Origin: Deltaproteobacteria bacterium
GTDB taxonomy: Bacteria > Myxococcota_A > UBA9160 > JAFDET01
DNA: 35,820 nt
NCBI GenBank assembly: GCA_019310195.1
Contig: JAFDET010000014.1
Coordinates: 1-35,820, forward strand
Direction of reading: 5' to 3'
In this document: positions 1 to 9,739 of the stretch, in pieces
Layout: each line of letters opens with the position of its first letter
Numbering within the stretch: the stretch's first letter is position 1
Translations under genes and position numbers: made by a program
The notes under the pieces: generated by a model
Database searches by the model: none
Told to the model about the DNA's origin: nothing
Seen by the model: the letters and a program-made list of their open reading frames with translations, nothing else

Positions 1-114
1 GACGTGTCGTTCGAAGTCGCGCTGGACGACCTGGCGCCCGGCGAGTACCTCTACCTGCGCGTCGTGCAGCTCGGCGGCGGCGCCGCCTGGTCCAGCCCCT
101 TCTTCGTCGAGTGA
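1..114 (+). CDS. C-terminal end of a DUF3604/PHP-type metal-dependent hydrolase (partial)
   Basis: The window opens inside a gene read in frame 1, with 37 codons before a TGA at 112-114. The visible tail reads YLYLRVVQLGGGAAWSSPFF and then VE. The pattern tyr-x-R-V-x-Q-x-x-G-x-x-A-W-S-S-P is the usual C-terminal strand of DUF3604 proteins and related CehA-like PHP metallohydrolases, which end in a similar 'RVxQ..G..AWSSPIW' segment. The catalytic part lies outside the window, so the family call rests on this tail alone. The next gene starts 8 bases downstream on the same strand, so the two may share a transcript. Confidence 0.5.
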   Translation, partial: DVSFEVALDDLAPGEYLYLRVVQLGGGAAWSSPFFVE

Positions 115-121
115 GGGTGAA

Positions 122-949
122 ATGGCGCGCCTGCATTTCTTCGAGTTCGAGGACCAGAGCTGGTTCCCCGGGCTGCTGCGCGCCCAGATGACCGACTACC
201 TGGTGTACGCCGTACGCCAGCTCCGGAGCTTTCCGTCCTACGCTGCGTCGCGTCTGGCGCCGGCGCTCCGCGCCCGGGGCCAGCGCCGGCTCGTGGACCT
301 GGGCTCGGGCAGCGGCGGCGTGATGCCCGAAGTGGTCCGCGCCCTGGCCGACGAGCAGGGGATCCAGGCGGGAGCCCTGCTCACGGACCGCTACCCCCAT
401 GGCGCACACGCCGCCGAGGTTCGCGAAGAGCCCACGGGCCGCGTCGACTTCCACCCGGATCCCGTCGATGCCACCCACGTCCCCGCGGATCTTCACGGCG
501 TGAGAACCCTGTTCCTCTCCTTCCACCACTTCCGCCCGGAACCCGCCCGCGAGATCCTCGCCGACGCGGTTCGCGCCGGCTCGGGCATCGCGATCTTCGA
601 GCTCACCGAACGCCGGCTCATCTCGATACTCGGCTCAGTGCCCGGCATCCCCGTCATGGTCCTGCTGCTCACGCCCTTCATGCGCCCGTTCCAGTGGAGC
701 CGGCTGCTCTTCACCTACCTGCTGCCGATCCTTCCGTTCCTGATCTTCTGGGACGGGCTCGTCTCGCACCTGCGCACCTACTCGGTCGCTGAGCTGGAGC
801 AACTGGTTGCGGAGCTGGACGCACCGGACTGGCACTGGGACGTGCGACGCGAACGCCTGCCCGGCATGCCCGCCGCGTGCACCTCGCTGGTGGGCTACCC
901 GCGCGCCGATCCGGCGCCGGAGTCGGCCAGCAGCACCTCGCGCTCGTAG
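122..949 (+). CDS. Class I SAM-dependent methyltransferase-like protein
   Basis: The product has 275 residues. The SAM-binding motif I is LVDLGSGSGG at residues 57-66, followed by a Rossmann-like pattern (LLTD at 87-90, LFLSFHHF at 130-137). The C-terminal third is unusual for a soluble methyltransferase. It has two hydrophobic stretches at about 172-186 and 195-211, then the segment HLRTYSVAELEQLVAEL. The substrate is unknown. The ATG follows GAGGGTGA, an adequate ribosome binding site, and starts 8 bases after the previous stop. The natural family end is probably near 'LVGYPR' (about residue 261). The remaining tail, rich in Ser, Ala and Pro, overlaps the 3' end of the convergent rhomboid gene by 55 bases. 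Confidence 0.75.
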   Translation: MARLHFFEFEDQSWFPGLLRAQMTDYLVYAVRQLRSFPSYAASRLAPALRARGQRRLVDLGSGSGGVMPEVVRALADEQGIQAGALLTDRYPHGAHAAEVREEPTGRVDFHPDPVDATHVPADLHGVRTLFLSFHHFRPEPAREILADAVRAGSGIAIFELTERRLISILGSVPGIPVMVLLLTPFMRPFQWSRLLFTYLLPILPFLIFWDGLVSHLRTYSVAELEQLVAELDAPDWHWDVRRERLPGMPAACTSLVGYPRADPAPESASSTSRS

Positions 950-3204
950 TCGGCGAGGCTGCCGTGCGCCGCGAAGCGCGGCTGCCCGCACGCGGTCGCG
1001 CGATCCGGACGCGCCGCGGCGCCGCTGCGCTCGAGGAGCGTCTCCACCAGACGCCGCAGGGCCGCCAGGGGCTTGGCCTCGCCCTCGACCAGACGACGCG
1101 GGTCGAAGCGATCCGAGCGCAGGCGCACGACCTGAAGCGGGCGCTCGCCGCCCTCGCTGAAGTTGAGCGCCAGATCGACCAGCAGCACCGGCCGCTCGCG
1201 TCCCGGAAGCCGCACGGCCGCAGCCGACACGGCGTCGATCTTCTCGAAGCGCAGCCGGGTCTTGCCGCGTCCGTCGACCTCGAGGGAGAGCGAGTCCTCC
1301 CGCAGACGCAGGGGCACGGCCTCCATGACCCGCAACGGGCGCAGCAGCGGGGCCGGGGGCTCGAGCGGCGGCACGTCGACCGACGCAGACTCTTCCTGCG
1401 GAGCCTCGCTCGCCTGTGCGTCGTCCAGGGAGATCGTTCCCCAGTCGCTGCCACCCACGTCCTCCGAGACGGGCCCGACGTCGGAGCCCAGCGCGCTGGG
1501 GTCGAAGGTACCGGGCTCCACGCCGGCACCGGGGTCCGAGCTCTTGGGCGCAACCGCCTGCGGAAGCGGCGGCTCGGCCGACAGCGTCTCGGGCGGCGCG
1601 GCTTCGGACGCGAGCGCCGGATCGTGCAGCGGCTCCAAGCTGGGATCCGAGAAATCCCGCAACGCCGAATCCTCGTCGAGCCCCAGGTCTTCCAGGTCCA
1701 GGCCGTCCAGGTCCATCGGGTCGAGTGTGGCGCCCTGCACTTCCACGGCGGGCGACTCGGCGACGTCGCCCACCTCGTCCAGCAGGGCCTGGGCCTCGGC
1801 CGCCTCTGCGGGCGCGGCGCCGACCCGCGCCTTGCGGGCCGCCTCGCCGCACAGCCGCGGATCCAGGGGCCGGGCGGCACGCGCCAGGCGCAACGCCACC
1901 GTCGCGTTCAGCTCCGGCGATGCCAATCCGCGACGCAGGACCTCCGTCGCCAGGTTGCGATGCCCCTGCTGCACCAGCTCCTGCGCCAGCCGCAGGGCCA
2001 GAACCGGCTCGACCGGCAGCCCTTCGCCGCGTTGGGCGAACTCCATCCAGTGCTGCACCGCCAGCTCGGTCTCCCCCGCGCGCACTTCCTCACGGACCAG
2101 ACGCAGCAGGACCGGGGCGGCCTCATCGGCGCGTCCCAGCGCCACCGCTTGATCCCAGTAGACCTGGGCCGCCTCCCGATTCTTCGGGTCGCTGCGCACG
2201 ACACGCTGGAGCTGCGCGAAGGCCTCCTCCGTGCGGCCCTCCTCGGCGGCCTGCATGGCGGCCTCGACACCGTCGTTGGAGACCGCTCCGATCTTGCGCT
2301 CCACGACGCCGTCCATCCAGCGCTCTTCGATGTGCGCCACACGCAGGCCCATCGCCACCAACGCGCCGAAGGCGAAGCCTCCCACGTGCGCCCAGTAGGC
2401 GACGCCGGCGCCACCCATGGGGTTGACCTGCTCCGTGAGCCGGGCCGACAGGAACTCGCCGCCGAACCAGAGCGGCAGCATCAACCAGGCCGGGGCCGAG
2501 AAGGTGAAGCCCACGAAGACGAACCAGACCAGGTAACGCAATTTCGCGCGCCAGAAGCGCACCAGGAATGCGCCCATGCAGCCGGCCACCGCACCCGACG
2601 CGCCCACCAGGGGCGTCTCCAGGTGGGGGAAGCGGCTCATGAACAGGCCCGCGCCGGCCAGCCCGGCCAACAGGTAGAAGCACAGGAAGACCGGCCGCCC
2701 CCACTTGTCCTCGATGAAGGGACCGGTCAGGAACAGCAGCAGCAGGTTGCCGAGCAGGTGCCCCCAGCCGCCGTGCAGGAACATGTACCCGAACGCCCCG
2801 GCGAGGCTGGGGTGAGCGCTGATCAGGCCCCAGCGGAAGAAGGGATGCGCTGCGCGGACGACCGTGGCCTCCTCGACGTGGGTGTCGAGCTCCGCTTGCT
2901 CCTTCCGGCGCTGGAAGCGGGGCGGCGTCAGGACGCCCGCCTGCTCGCGCAGGGCCATGAGCCCCTCGCGCTGCTCCTCCCAGTCCGAGCCGAGGTAGGC
3001 TTCCAGTGCATCGGGAGGCATCAGGTACGGGTGCTCGGCGAAGTACTGCACCGCCTCCTGAATCTCCAGCGAGTACTGACGCCCGATGTCGCGATTGGAC
3101 GACTTGGTGACCAGGAAGACACCCAGGCAGGCCAGCATCAGCACGTACGTCACCCACGGATTGCGCCGCACGGTGCCCGAGTCGTGGCCGATGGGAAGAA
3201 GCAT
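895..3204 (-). CDS. Rhomboid-family intramembrane serine protease with TPR region and long C-terminal extension
   Basis: The product has 769 residues. The rhomboid core has a first membrane segment at about 17-33, HGGWGHLLGN at 144-153 (the conserved L4/TM2 region), the nucleophile in GASGA (Ser203) and the catalytic His in AHVGGF (His273). Both dyad residues are present, so it should be active, cleaving substrates within the membrane. Residues about 310-500 look like TPR repeats. An acidic, Pro-rich linker follows (about 530-640), then a predicted beta-rich C-terminal domain of unknown type. The start was chosen at 3204 because AGGAG sits 9 bases upstream; the frame stays open much further upstream but that part has no protein-like character. 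It is transcribed divergently from the GT2 gene, with 75 bases between the starts. Confidence 0.9.
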   Translation of the reverse strand: MLLPIGHDSGTVRRNPWVTYVLMLACLGVFLVTKSSNRDIGRQYSLEIQEAVQYFAEHPYLMPPDALEAYLGSDWEEQREGLMALREQAGVLTPPRFQRRKEQAELDTHVEEATVVRAAHPFFRWGLISAHPSLAGAFGYMFLHGGWGHLLGNLLLLFLTGPFIEDKWGRPVFLCFYLLAGLAGAGLFMSRFPHLETPLVGASGAVAGCMGAFLVRFWRAKLRYLVWFVFVGFTFSAPAWLMLPLWFGGEFLSARLTEQVNPMGGAGVAYWAHVGGFAFGALVAMGLRVAHIEERWMDGVVERKIGAVSNDGVEAAMQAAEEGRTEEAFAQLQRVVRSDPKNREAAQVYWDQAVALGRADEAAPVLLRLVREEVRAGETELAVQHWMEFAQRGEGLPVEPVLALRLAQELVQQGHRNLATEVLRRGLASPELNATVALRLARAARPLDPRLCGEAARKARVGAAPAEAAEAQALLDEVGDVAESPAVEVQGATLDPMDLDGLDLEDLGLDEDSALRDFSDPSLEPLHDPALASEAAPPETLSAEPPLPQAVAPKSSDPGAGVEPGTFDPSALGSDVGPVSEDVGGSDWGTISLDDAQASEAPQEESASVDVPPLEPPAPLLRPLRVMEAVPLRLREDSLSLEVDGRGKTRLRFEKIDAVSAAAVRLPGRERPVLLVDLALNFSEGGERPLQVVRLRSDRFDPRRLVEGEAKPLAALRRLVETLLERSGAAARPDRATACGQPRFAAHGSLADYEREVLLADSGAGSARG

Positions 3205-3279
3205 GGATCGCCGCTCCTGGGAAGAGTCCTCATCTGAACGGCTTTCCCCCCTGCGATCTGAAGCAGGATGGAGAGGCCG

Positions 3280-4286
3280 ATGAAGGGAATCCCCCGCGTC
3301 TCGGTCCTGATGCCGGTACGCGACGCCGCCGACACGCTGGGCGCCTGCCTGCGCAGCCTGCAGCGCCAGTCGTTCTCCGACTGGGAGTGCGTCCTGGTGG
3401 ACGATGGATCCCGGGACGCCAGCCTGGCGGTCGCGCGCGCGGCCCAAGCCCGGGACCCGCGAATCCGCGTGAGCGCGGCCGGGCGACACGGGATCGTGCC
3501 GGCCCTGAACCGGGGGATCGACTTGTGCCGCGGCGCGCTGGTGCTGCGCATGGACGCCGACGACCTGATGCACCGCGAGCGCCTGAGCGCCCAGTGGGCG
3601 GCGCTGGAGGCGGAGCCGCAGCTCGCCGCGGTAGGCTGCCACGTGCGGCTCTTCCCGCGCCGGGACCTGCGCCGCGGGAGCCGCGCCTACGAACGCTGGC
3701 TGAACCGCATGGCCGGTCCCGACGACGTGGAACGCGACGCCTTGATCGAATGCCCGCTGGCACATCCTACGTTGGCCATCCGGCGCGACGTGCTGCACGA
3801 GTACCGCTACCGCGACGCCCCCTGGGCGGAGGACTACGACTTGCTGCTGCGGCTGCTGGCCGACGGCCGGCGCCTGGGTGTCGTGCCCCGCCGCCTGCTG
3901 CTATGGCGCCACGGCGCCGAGCGGCTGTCGCGGAGCGACCCGCGCTACGCGCTGCCGCAATTCGTGGAATGCAAGGCAGCCTTCCTGGCCGAGGGCTTCC
4001 TGGCAGATGCCCCAGGCTACGTGCTCTGGGGCTACGGAGACACGGGCCGGGCCCTGCGCCGGGCCCTGGCCCGCCACGACCGCCACCCGGCCCACATCGT
4101 CGAGCTGCACCCGGGCCGTCTCGGGCAGACGATCCACGGAGCACCGGTGGTGGCTCCCGACGCGCTGCGCCAGCTGCCGCGACGCCCGCTGGTGGTCTCG
4201 GTGTCGGGTGAGGAGCCGCGCGCCCAGATTCGCGCCGCGCTCGCCGCCATGGATTTTCGCGAGCTGCACGACTTCGTCGTGGCAGC

Positions 4287-4290
<4 letters not shown>
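3280..4290 (+). CDS. Family 2 glycosyltransferase
   Basis: The product has 336 residues. The GT-A fold signatures are VSVLMPVRDA at about 7-16, VDDGSRD at 40-46 (nucleotide-sugar binding), MDADD at 91-95 (the DxD metal site) and WAEDYDLLLR at 182-191. The last 100 residues contain LWGYGDTGRAL, which resembles a glycine-rich nucleotide-binding loop, so the C-terminus may be a small Rossmann-like domain. Donor and acceptor cannot be read from the sequence. The start at 3280 is preferred because GGAGAGG lies just upstream; an in-frame ATG at 3268 would add four residues. Its TAG shares bases with the stop codon of the convergent asnS gene (CTAG at 4287-4290). Confidence 0.88.
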
Positions 4291-5635
<1,345 letters not shown>

Positions 5636-5639
<4 letters not shown>

Positions 5640-7024
5640 GCCGCACCCCGGAGTCCGGCCAGGAGCTTTTCTCCCCGGTCCAGCAGACGCGTTGCGGCGT
5701 CGGGCACGAAGGTCGACATCAGCACCTCGTAGGAGCGCTCCGCGCCGGGCTCGCGGAAGTTCTGGGGATGAGGAAGGTAGCGGAGCCAGCCGTTGGCGAT
5801 CCCGACCACGCACGCGTGAGGCGATGCCAGGCGCTCGCGCCACGCACCGCCCACGTCCACCGTGGGCTCCAAGGGCAGGCCCAGAAGCACCGCGTCCCCC
5901 AGCACCAGCACCTGCACCTCGACCTGGGGCTCCAGTCCGCCCGCAAAGCGGGCGGCGGTGCGATCGCGCAGGTAGCGGCGCGCCCGGGCGCGGCGCGCTC
6001 GGCACTCCTCGGCGGGCAGCTCGCGGGTGCGTTCGCCGGTGAGGGCGAAGAGCTCGCCGGTGCCCGCGTCTGAGTCGGGCGGCAGGTCCAGCGCGGCCAG
6101 GGCGTCGCGCCGCCCGGCCTCCAGGGCGGCCCGTGCCGCCTCGGAGCCGCCCTCGGCGCCGTGCACCGGAAGCGAGAGCCGCGCCGATGCCGCGGCCAGC
6201 GGCGCGTCCGCACGGGTGGTGATGCCCAGCGCGGTCTCGGCCACCGCCGCACCGACTTCGCGCCCCAGGGCCTGCATCTCCTCGAAGCTTGCGCCCAGGC
6301 TCTGCCCATCCACAGCCAGGTCCATGACGCCGCGCGTGCGCGGATCCACGTCGGCGTGGGAGGCCGGCGCAAACAAAGCCAGGGCGCCCGGCAGCGCCTC
6401 CTCCACGGTCCGGCTCGCGGCGCCCGGCCAGTCGGCGGAGTACTCCAGGTTCTCGTGCCCCAGCACCGTCGGGTGGCAGCCGTGCAGATAGAGCACGGCC
6501 CGCGGCGCGCCCTCGGCATCGTCCACGCGCACGACCACGACGCCCGGATCCAGGGGCCCCTCGGCGCTGCGCCGGTTGCGGCCGATGTGCGCCTCGCCCC
6601 GACCTACGCCCAGGCGCGCCGGAGCCGCCTCGGCCCACGCACGCTCCCCAGCCTCCACGGCGGCCTGCAAGAGGGGCTCCACGTGGCTCGGCGCCGCGGC
6701 GCCGGCCAGCAGGACGGCCAGGCCCGTGTCGGGCCCCGAGTGGGTGTGCGTGCAGCCCACCAGGATGCGCTCGGCGGCAAGGGCGGTGCGCGCGGCCAGG
6801 CGTGCACGCACCTCGTCCGCCTGGGCCGGCGCCATCAGGCACAGGTCGAGCTCCAGCAGCAACAGGTCGCGCTCGGGACCGGCGCTGTCGGCCAGGTAGA
6901 GCGCCCGCGCGTACAGCGGGTCGTGGCGCCCGGCGGCGCTCCCCTGCCGGGCGCCGTAGCCCATCATGGGGATGCCGAGGGGGGGATCGAGCGGAATTCG
7001 CGCAGCGCCGGCTCTGAGACTCAT
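5636..7024 (-). CDS. Neutral/alkaline ceramidase-like hydrolase
   Basis: The product has 462 residues. It resembles the N-terminal catalytic domain of neutral/alkaline non-lysosomal ceramidases: RAGAARIPLDPPLGIPMMGY at 4-23 (family opening 'G.g+.dITPp.g.pm.Gy') and THTHSGPDTG at 92-101, which carries the zinc-ligand and active-site region. A further His lies in LHGCHPTVLG. No signal peptide is evident. Ceramide cleavage is a family-level guess, since this superfamily also holds proteins of unknown substrate. The start was set at the ATG at 7024; a TTG at 7078 is possible but would overlap the leader of the divergent gene. No clear Shine-Dalgarno is visible. The 3' end overlaps the asnS start by 4 bases, so the pair is one transcription unit. 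Confidence 0.75.
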
Positions 7025-7089
7025 GGCGTGGATGATGGACAAACCACCGGGGGAGTGACAACCTCCGGCGATTGCCAACGGAGGCCAGC

Positions 7090-7668
7090 GTGACGGACGA
7101 GCGGGTTCTGGACAAGCGGCGGGAGGCTCTGGAGGAGGAGTTCTTCCAGCGCGAGAACGAGCGTCTGCGCGAGAAGCTGCGCGAGACCGAAGAGATGCTG
7201 GAGACCAGCCGTGAGCTGCATCGGGTCACCGGCATCGACGATTTCGACGTGCTGGTGAGGCTCGCCCAGCTGGGCGTCAAGGCCGACACCCTGGCCGCCA
7301 TCACCCTGGTGCCCCTGGTAGAGGTCGCCTGGGCCGACGGCAGGCTCCAGGAGCGCGAGAAGAAGGCGATTCTGGACGCGGCCCGCGACGCCGGCATCGA
7401 CCAGCGCCACCCGGCCTACGAGCTCTTCTCCAACTGGATGATCCACCGGCCCGCGCCGAAGATGGTGGACGCGTGGACGGCCTACATCCAGGGCCTGTCC
7501 GCGCACCTGGACGATTCCCAGCGCGCATCGCTTCGAGACAAGCTGATCGGCCGCGCCCGCGGCATCGCCGAGGCGGCCGGCGGCTTCCTCGGCCTGGGCA
7601 ACAAGATCTCGCCCGAGGAAGAGGCGGCGCTGGGGATGCTGGAGCGCGCCTTCGAGCGGGCGACCTAG
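7090..7668 (+). CDS. TerB-like domain protein with N-terminal coiled coil
   Basis: The product has 192 residues. The first 45 are strongly charged and heptad-like (EEEFFQRENERLREKLRETE), a probable coiled coil. Residues about 55-130 resemble the all-helical TerB/DjlA-N domain: a run of 'VRLAQLGVKADTLAAITLVP' followed by 'EVAWADGRLQEREKKAI', where AWADG..-..E is the usual acidic TerB signature. The function is unknown; TerB-type domains occur in metal- or stress-related and membrane-associated complexes. The GTG start at 7090 was chosen because GGAGG lies 5 bases upstream; a TTG at 7072 is less likely. It is divergent from the ceramidase-like gene, with 65 bases between. Its stop lies 2 bases from the stop of the convergent acyl-CoA synthetase gene. 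Confidence 0.7.
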   Translation: MTDERVLDKRREALEEEFFQRENERLREKLRETEEMLETSRELHRVTGIDDFDVLVRLAQLGVKADTLAAITLVPLVEVAWADGRLQEREKKAILDAARDAGIDQRHPAYELFSNWMIHRPAPKMVDAWTAYIQGLSAHLDDSQRASLRDKLIGRARGIAEAAGGFLGLGNKISPEEEAALGMLERAFERAT

Positions 7669-7670
7669 GG

Positions 7671-9569
7671 CTACGAGCCACCCGCCAGGCCGAGGCCGCG
7701 CAGGGCCTCGAGGATCTCGTCCAGGATCGCCGGATCGTCGATGGTGGCCGGCACCGCGAACGGCTCGCCATCGGCCATGCGTTGCATGACTCCGCGCAGG
7801 ACCTTTCCGGATCGCGTCTTGGGCAGCCGCTCGACGATGCACGCCTTCTTGAAGGCGGCCACGGGCCCCACCTGTTCGCGCACGCGCGCCACGACCTGGC
7901 GCACCACGGCCTCCGGCGCCGAGTCGCAGCCGGCCTTGAGGACGAGCAAGCCGATCGGAGCCTGTCCCTTGAGAGCGTCCGCCGCGCCGAAGACGGCGCA
8001 CTCGGCCACGTCGGGATGCCCGGCCAGCACCTCCTCCAGACGCCCCGTAGAGAGCCGGTGCCCGGCGACGTTGATGATGTCGTCGGTGCGGCTCATGATC
8101 CAGAGGTAGCCGTCCTCGTCGATGTGACCCGCGTCGCCCGTCTGGTAGAAGCCGGGGAAGCGCTCGAGATACGAGGACACGAAGCCGGCGTCGTTCTCCC
8201 ACAGGGTGGGCATGCAGCCCGGGGGCAGCGGCAGGCGGACCACCACGTGCCCGGTCTCGCCGGCCCCGAGCTCGCGGCCGTCCTCATCCAGGATGCGCAC
8301 GTCGTAGCCGGGCACCGGCAGGGTGGGCGAGCCCGGCTTGACCGGAAGCGCCTCGATGCCGAGGCAGTTGGCGGCCATGGGCCAGCCCGTCTCGGTCTGC
8401 CACCAGTGATCGATCACCGGCACGCCAAGGGCGCGCTGGCTCCAGACCACCGTGTCGGGGTCCGCCCGCTCGCCGGCGAGGAAGAGCGTGCGGAATGCAG
8501 ACAGATCGTGGCGCTTGGGCAACTCCGCGTCCGGGTCTTCGCGCTTGATGGCGCGAAGCGCCGTGGGCGCGGTGAAGAGCACGTTCACTCGGTGCTCTTC
8601 GGCCACGCGCCAGAAGGCCGCGGCGTCCGGCGTGCCCACCGGCTTTCCCTCGTAGAGAACGGTGGTGCAGCCATGGAGCAGGGGCGCGTACACGATGTAC
8701 GAGTGGCCGACCACCCAGCCGATGTCCGAGGCCGCCCAGAAGACGTCGCCCGGCGCGACGCCGTACACGTTCCGCAGGCTCCAGCACAGGGCGACGGCGT
8801 GCCCGCCGTGGTCGCGCACCACGCCCTTGGGCACGCCGGTGGTACCCGACGTGTAGAGGATGTAGAGGGGGTCGGTGGCCGCGAGCTCGACGCATGCGGC
8901 CGGCGCGGCGCCGTCGAATGCCTCGACCCAGTCCAGGTCGCGCCGGGGATCCAGCGCCGCGCGGGCCTGGGGCCGCTGCAGCACCACGCAGCGTTCGGGG
9001 GGCGCGTGGCTGGCCGCGATCGCCCCGTCCAGCAGCGGCTTGTACGCGACCACCCGGCCGGGCTCGATTCCGCAGGAGGCGGCCAGCACGAGCTTCGGGC
9101 AGGCGTCGTCGATGCGTTTGGCCAGCTCCTGGGAAGCGAAGCCCCCGAACACGACCGAGTGGACGGCGCCGATGCGCGCGCAGGCCAGCATGGCGATGAC
9201 CGACTCGGGCACCATGGGCATGTAGATCAGCACCCGGTCGCCCTTCTCCACACCCAGGGCCGCCAGCCCACCGGCCGTGCGGGCAACCCGATCGAGAAGC
9301 TCCGCATACGTGAAGGTCGCCGTGACGCCGGCAACCGGGCTGTCGTAGATCAGCGCGGCCTGCTCGCCGCGCCCGGCCTCCACGTGGCGATCCAGCGCGT
9401 TGTACGCGGTGTTCAGCGTGGCGCCGGGAAACCAGCGCACGAAGGGTGCGCGCGAGTCGTCGAGCACCCGGTCCCAGCGTCGGAACCAGTGCACCTCCTC
9501 AGCCGCCTCACCCCAAAACCCCTCGGGATCCTCCAGCGAACGCGCGTGCGCATCTCGAATGCCGCTCAT
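7671..9569 (-). CDS. prpE: Propionyl-/acetyl-CoA synthetase (PrpE/ACSS3 type)
   Basis: The product has 632 residues and belongs to the ANL superfamily of AMP-forming acyl-CoA synthetases. The P-loop is YTSGTTGVPKGV (239-250). VFGGFASQELAKRIDDA (140-156) and the acyl-pocket region DHWWQTETGWP are typical of acetyl/propionyl-CoA synthetases. LPKTRSGKVLRG near the C-terminus carries the catalytic Lys that can be acetylated. The wording RDHGGHAVALCWSLRNVYGV resembles PrpE more than Acs, so propionate is the more likely substrate, but acetate cannot be excluded. It would fit the propionyl-CoA released by the steroid genes in this window, though that link is inference. The ATG at 9569 is preceded by TAAGGT, which can be read as a weak SD or as a leaderless -10. 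Confidence 0.88.
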   Translation of the reverse strand: MSGIRDAHARSLEDPEGFWGEAAEEVHWFRRWDRVLDDSRAPFVRWFPGATLNTAYNALDRHVEAGRGEQAALIYDSPVAGVTATFTYAELLDRVARTAGGLAALGVEKGDRVLIYMPMVPESVIAMLACARIGAVHSVVFGGFASQELAKRIDDACPKLVLAASCGIEPGRVVAYKPLLDGAIAASHAPPERCVVLQRPQARAALDPRRDLDWVEAFDGAAPAACVELAATDPLYILYTSGTTGVPKGVVRDHGGHAVALCWSLRNVYGVAPGDVFWAASDIGWVVGHSYIVYAPLLHGCTTVLYEGKPVGTPDAAAFWRVAEEHRVNVLFTAPTALRAIKREDPDAELPKRHDLSAFRTLFLAGERADPDTVVWSQRALGVPVIDHWWQTETGWPMAANCLGIEALPVKPGSPTLPVPGYDVRILDEDGRELGAGETGHVVVRLPLPPGCMPTLWENDAGFVSSYLERFPGFYQTGDAGHIDEDGYLWIMSRTDDIINVAGHRLSTGRLEEVLAGHPDVAECAVFGAADALKGQAPIGLLVLKAGCDSAPEAVVRQVVARVREQVGPVAAFKKACIVERLPKTRSGKVLRGVMQRMADGEPFAVPATIDDPAILDEILEALRGLGLAGGS

Positions 9570-9575
9570 ACGCAA

Positions 9576-9581
9576 ACCTTA
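9576..9581 (-). promoter_or_regulatory. Possible leaderless -10 hexamer for the acyl-CoA synthetase gene
   Basis: TAAGGT reads toward the gene and is separated from its ATG by 6 bases, the same spacing seen before three other SD-poor genes here. AAGG could instead serve as a Shine-Dalgarno, so this case is ambiguous. Confidence 0.3.
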
Positions 9582-9584
9582 CTG

Positions 9585-9737
9585 CATAGAGCGACGTTCC
9601 TGCACAACTGCACCCAGTACCACTCCTGCATTCAGGGACGTTCCTGCGTAACTGCATGCGGTGCCACCACTAGCAGGACTGGTACTGGGTGCAGTTGTGC
9701 AGGAACGTCCCTCAGTGCAGGACTGGCACTTTGTGCA
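9585..9737. repeat. Palindromic intergenic repeat, copy A
   Basis: The 170-base gap between the acyl-CoA synthetase and kinase genes is filled by a complex inverted repeat. Arms at 9593-9622 and 9680-9709 are perfect 30-base reverse complements and the pairing continues imperfectly outward and inward. A third unit, GGGACGTTCCTGCGTAACTG, lies in the loop at 9634-9653. Copy B at 24366-24492 shares the core unit GGGACGTTCCTGCA. Read in the direction of the kinase gene, the element begins one base after the kinase TGA with CTGCAC. No open reading frame in it looks real. It resembles a REP/BIME-like or MITE-like element, but no cognate transposase is in the window. Confidence 0.85.
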
Positions 9738-9739
9738 GG

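Noticed and set aside
877..3237. 786-codon plus-strand open frame opposite the rhomboid gene
   Set aside because: GC-rich DNA keeps the antisense frame open; the product has low-complexity Arg/Gln/His-rich sequence and no domain, while the opposite strand encodes a full rhomboid protease.
7025..7089. Promoter elements between the ceramidase-like and TerB-like genes
   Set aside because: No TAnnnT at leaderless distance and no paired -35/-10 that I could defend on either strand.
5640..7397. Upstream extension of the asnS frame to 7397
   Set aside because: The extension overlaps the whole ceramidase-like gene; AsnRS homology begins at the GTG at 5639, which overlaps the upstream stop by GTGA.
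9585..9737. Repeat units considered as a CRISPR array
   Set aside because: Units are inverted rather than direct, there are no regular spacers, and no cas genes are present.
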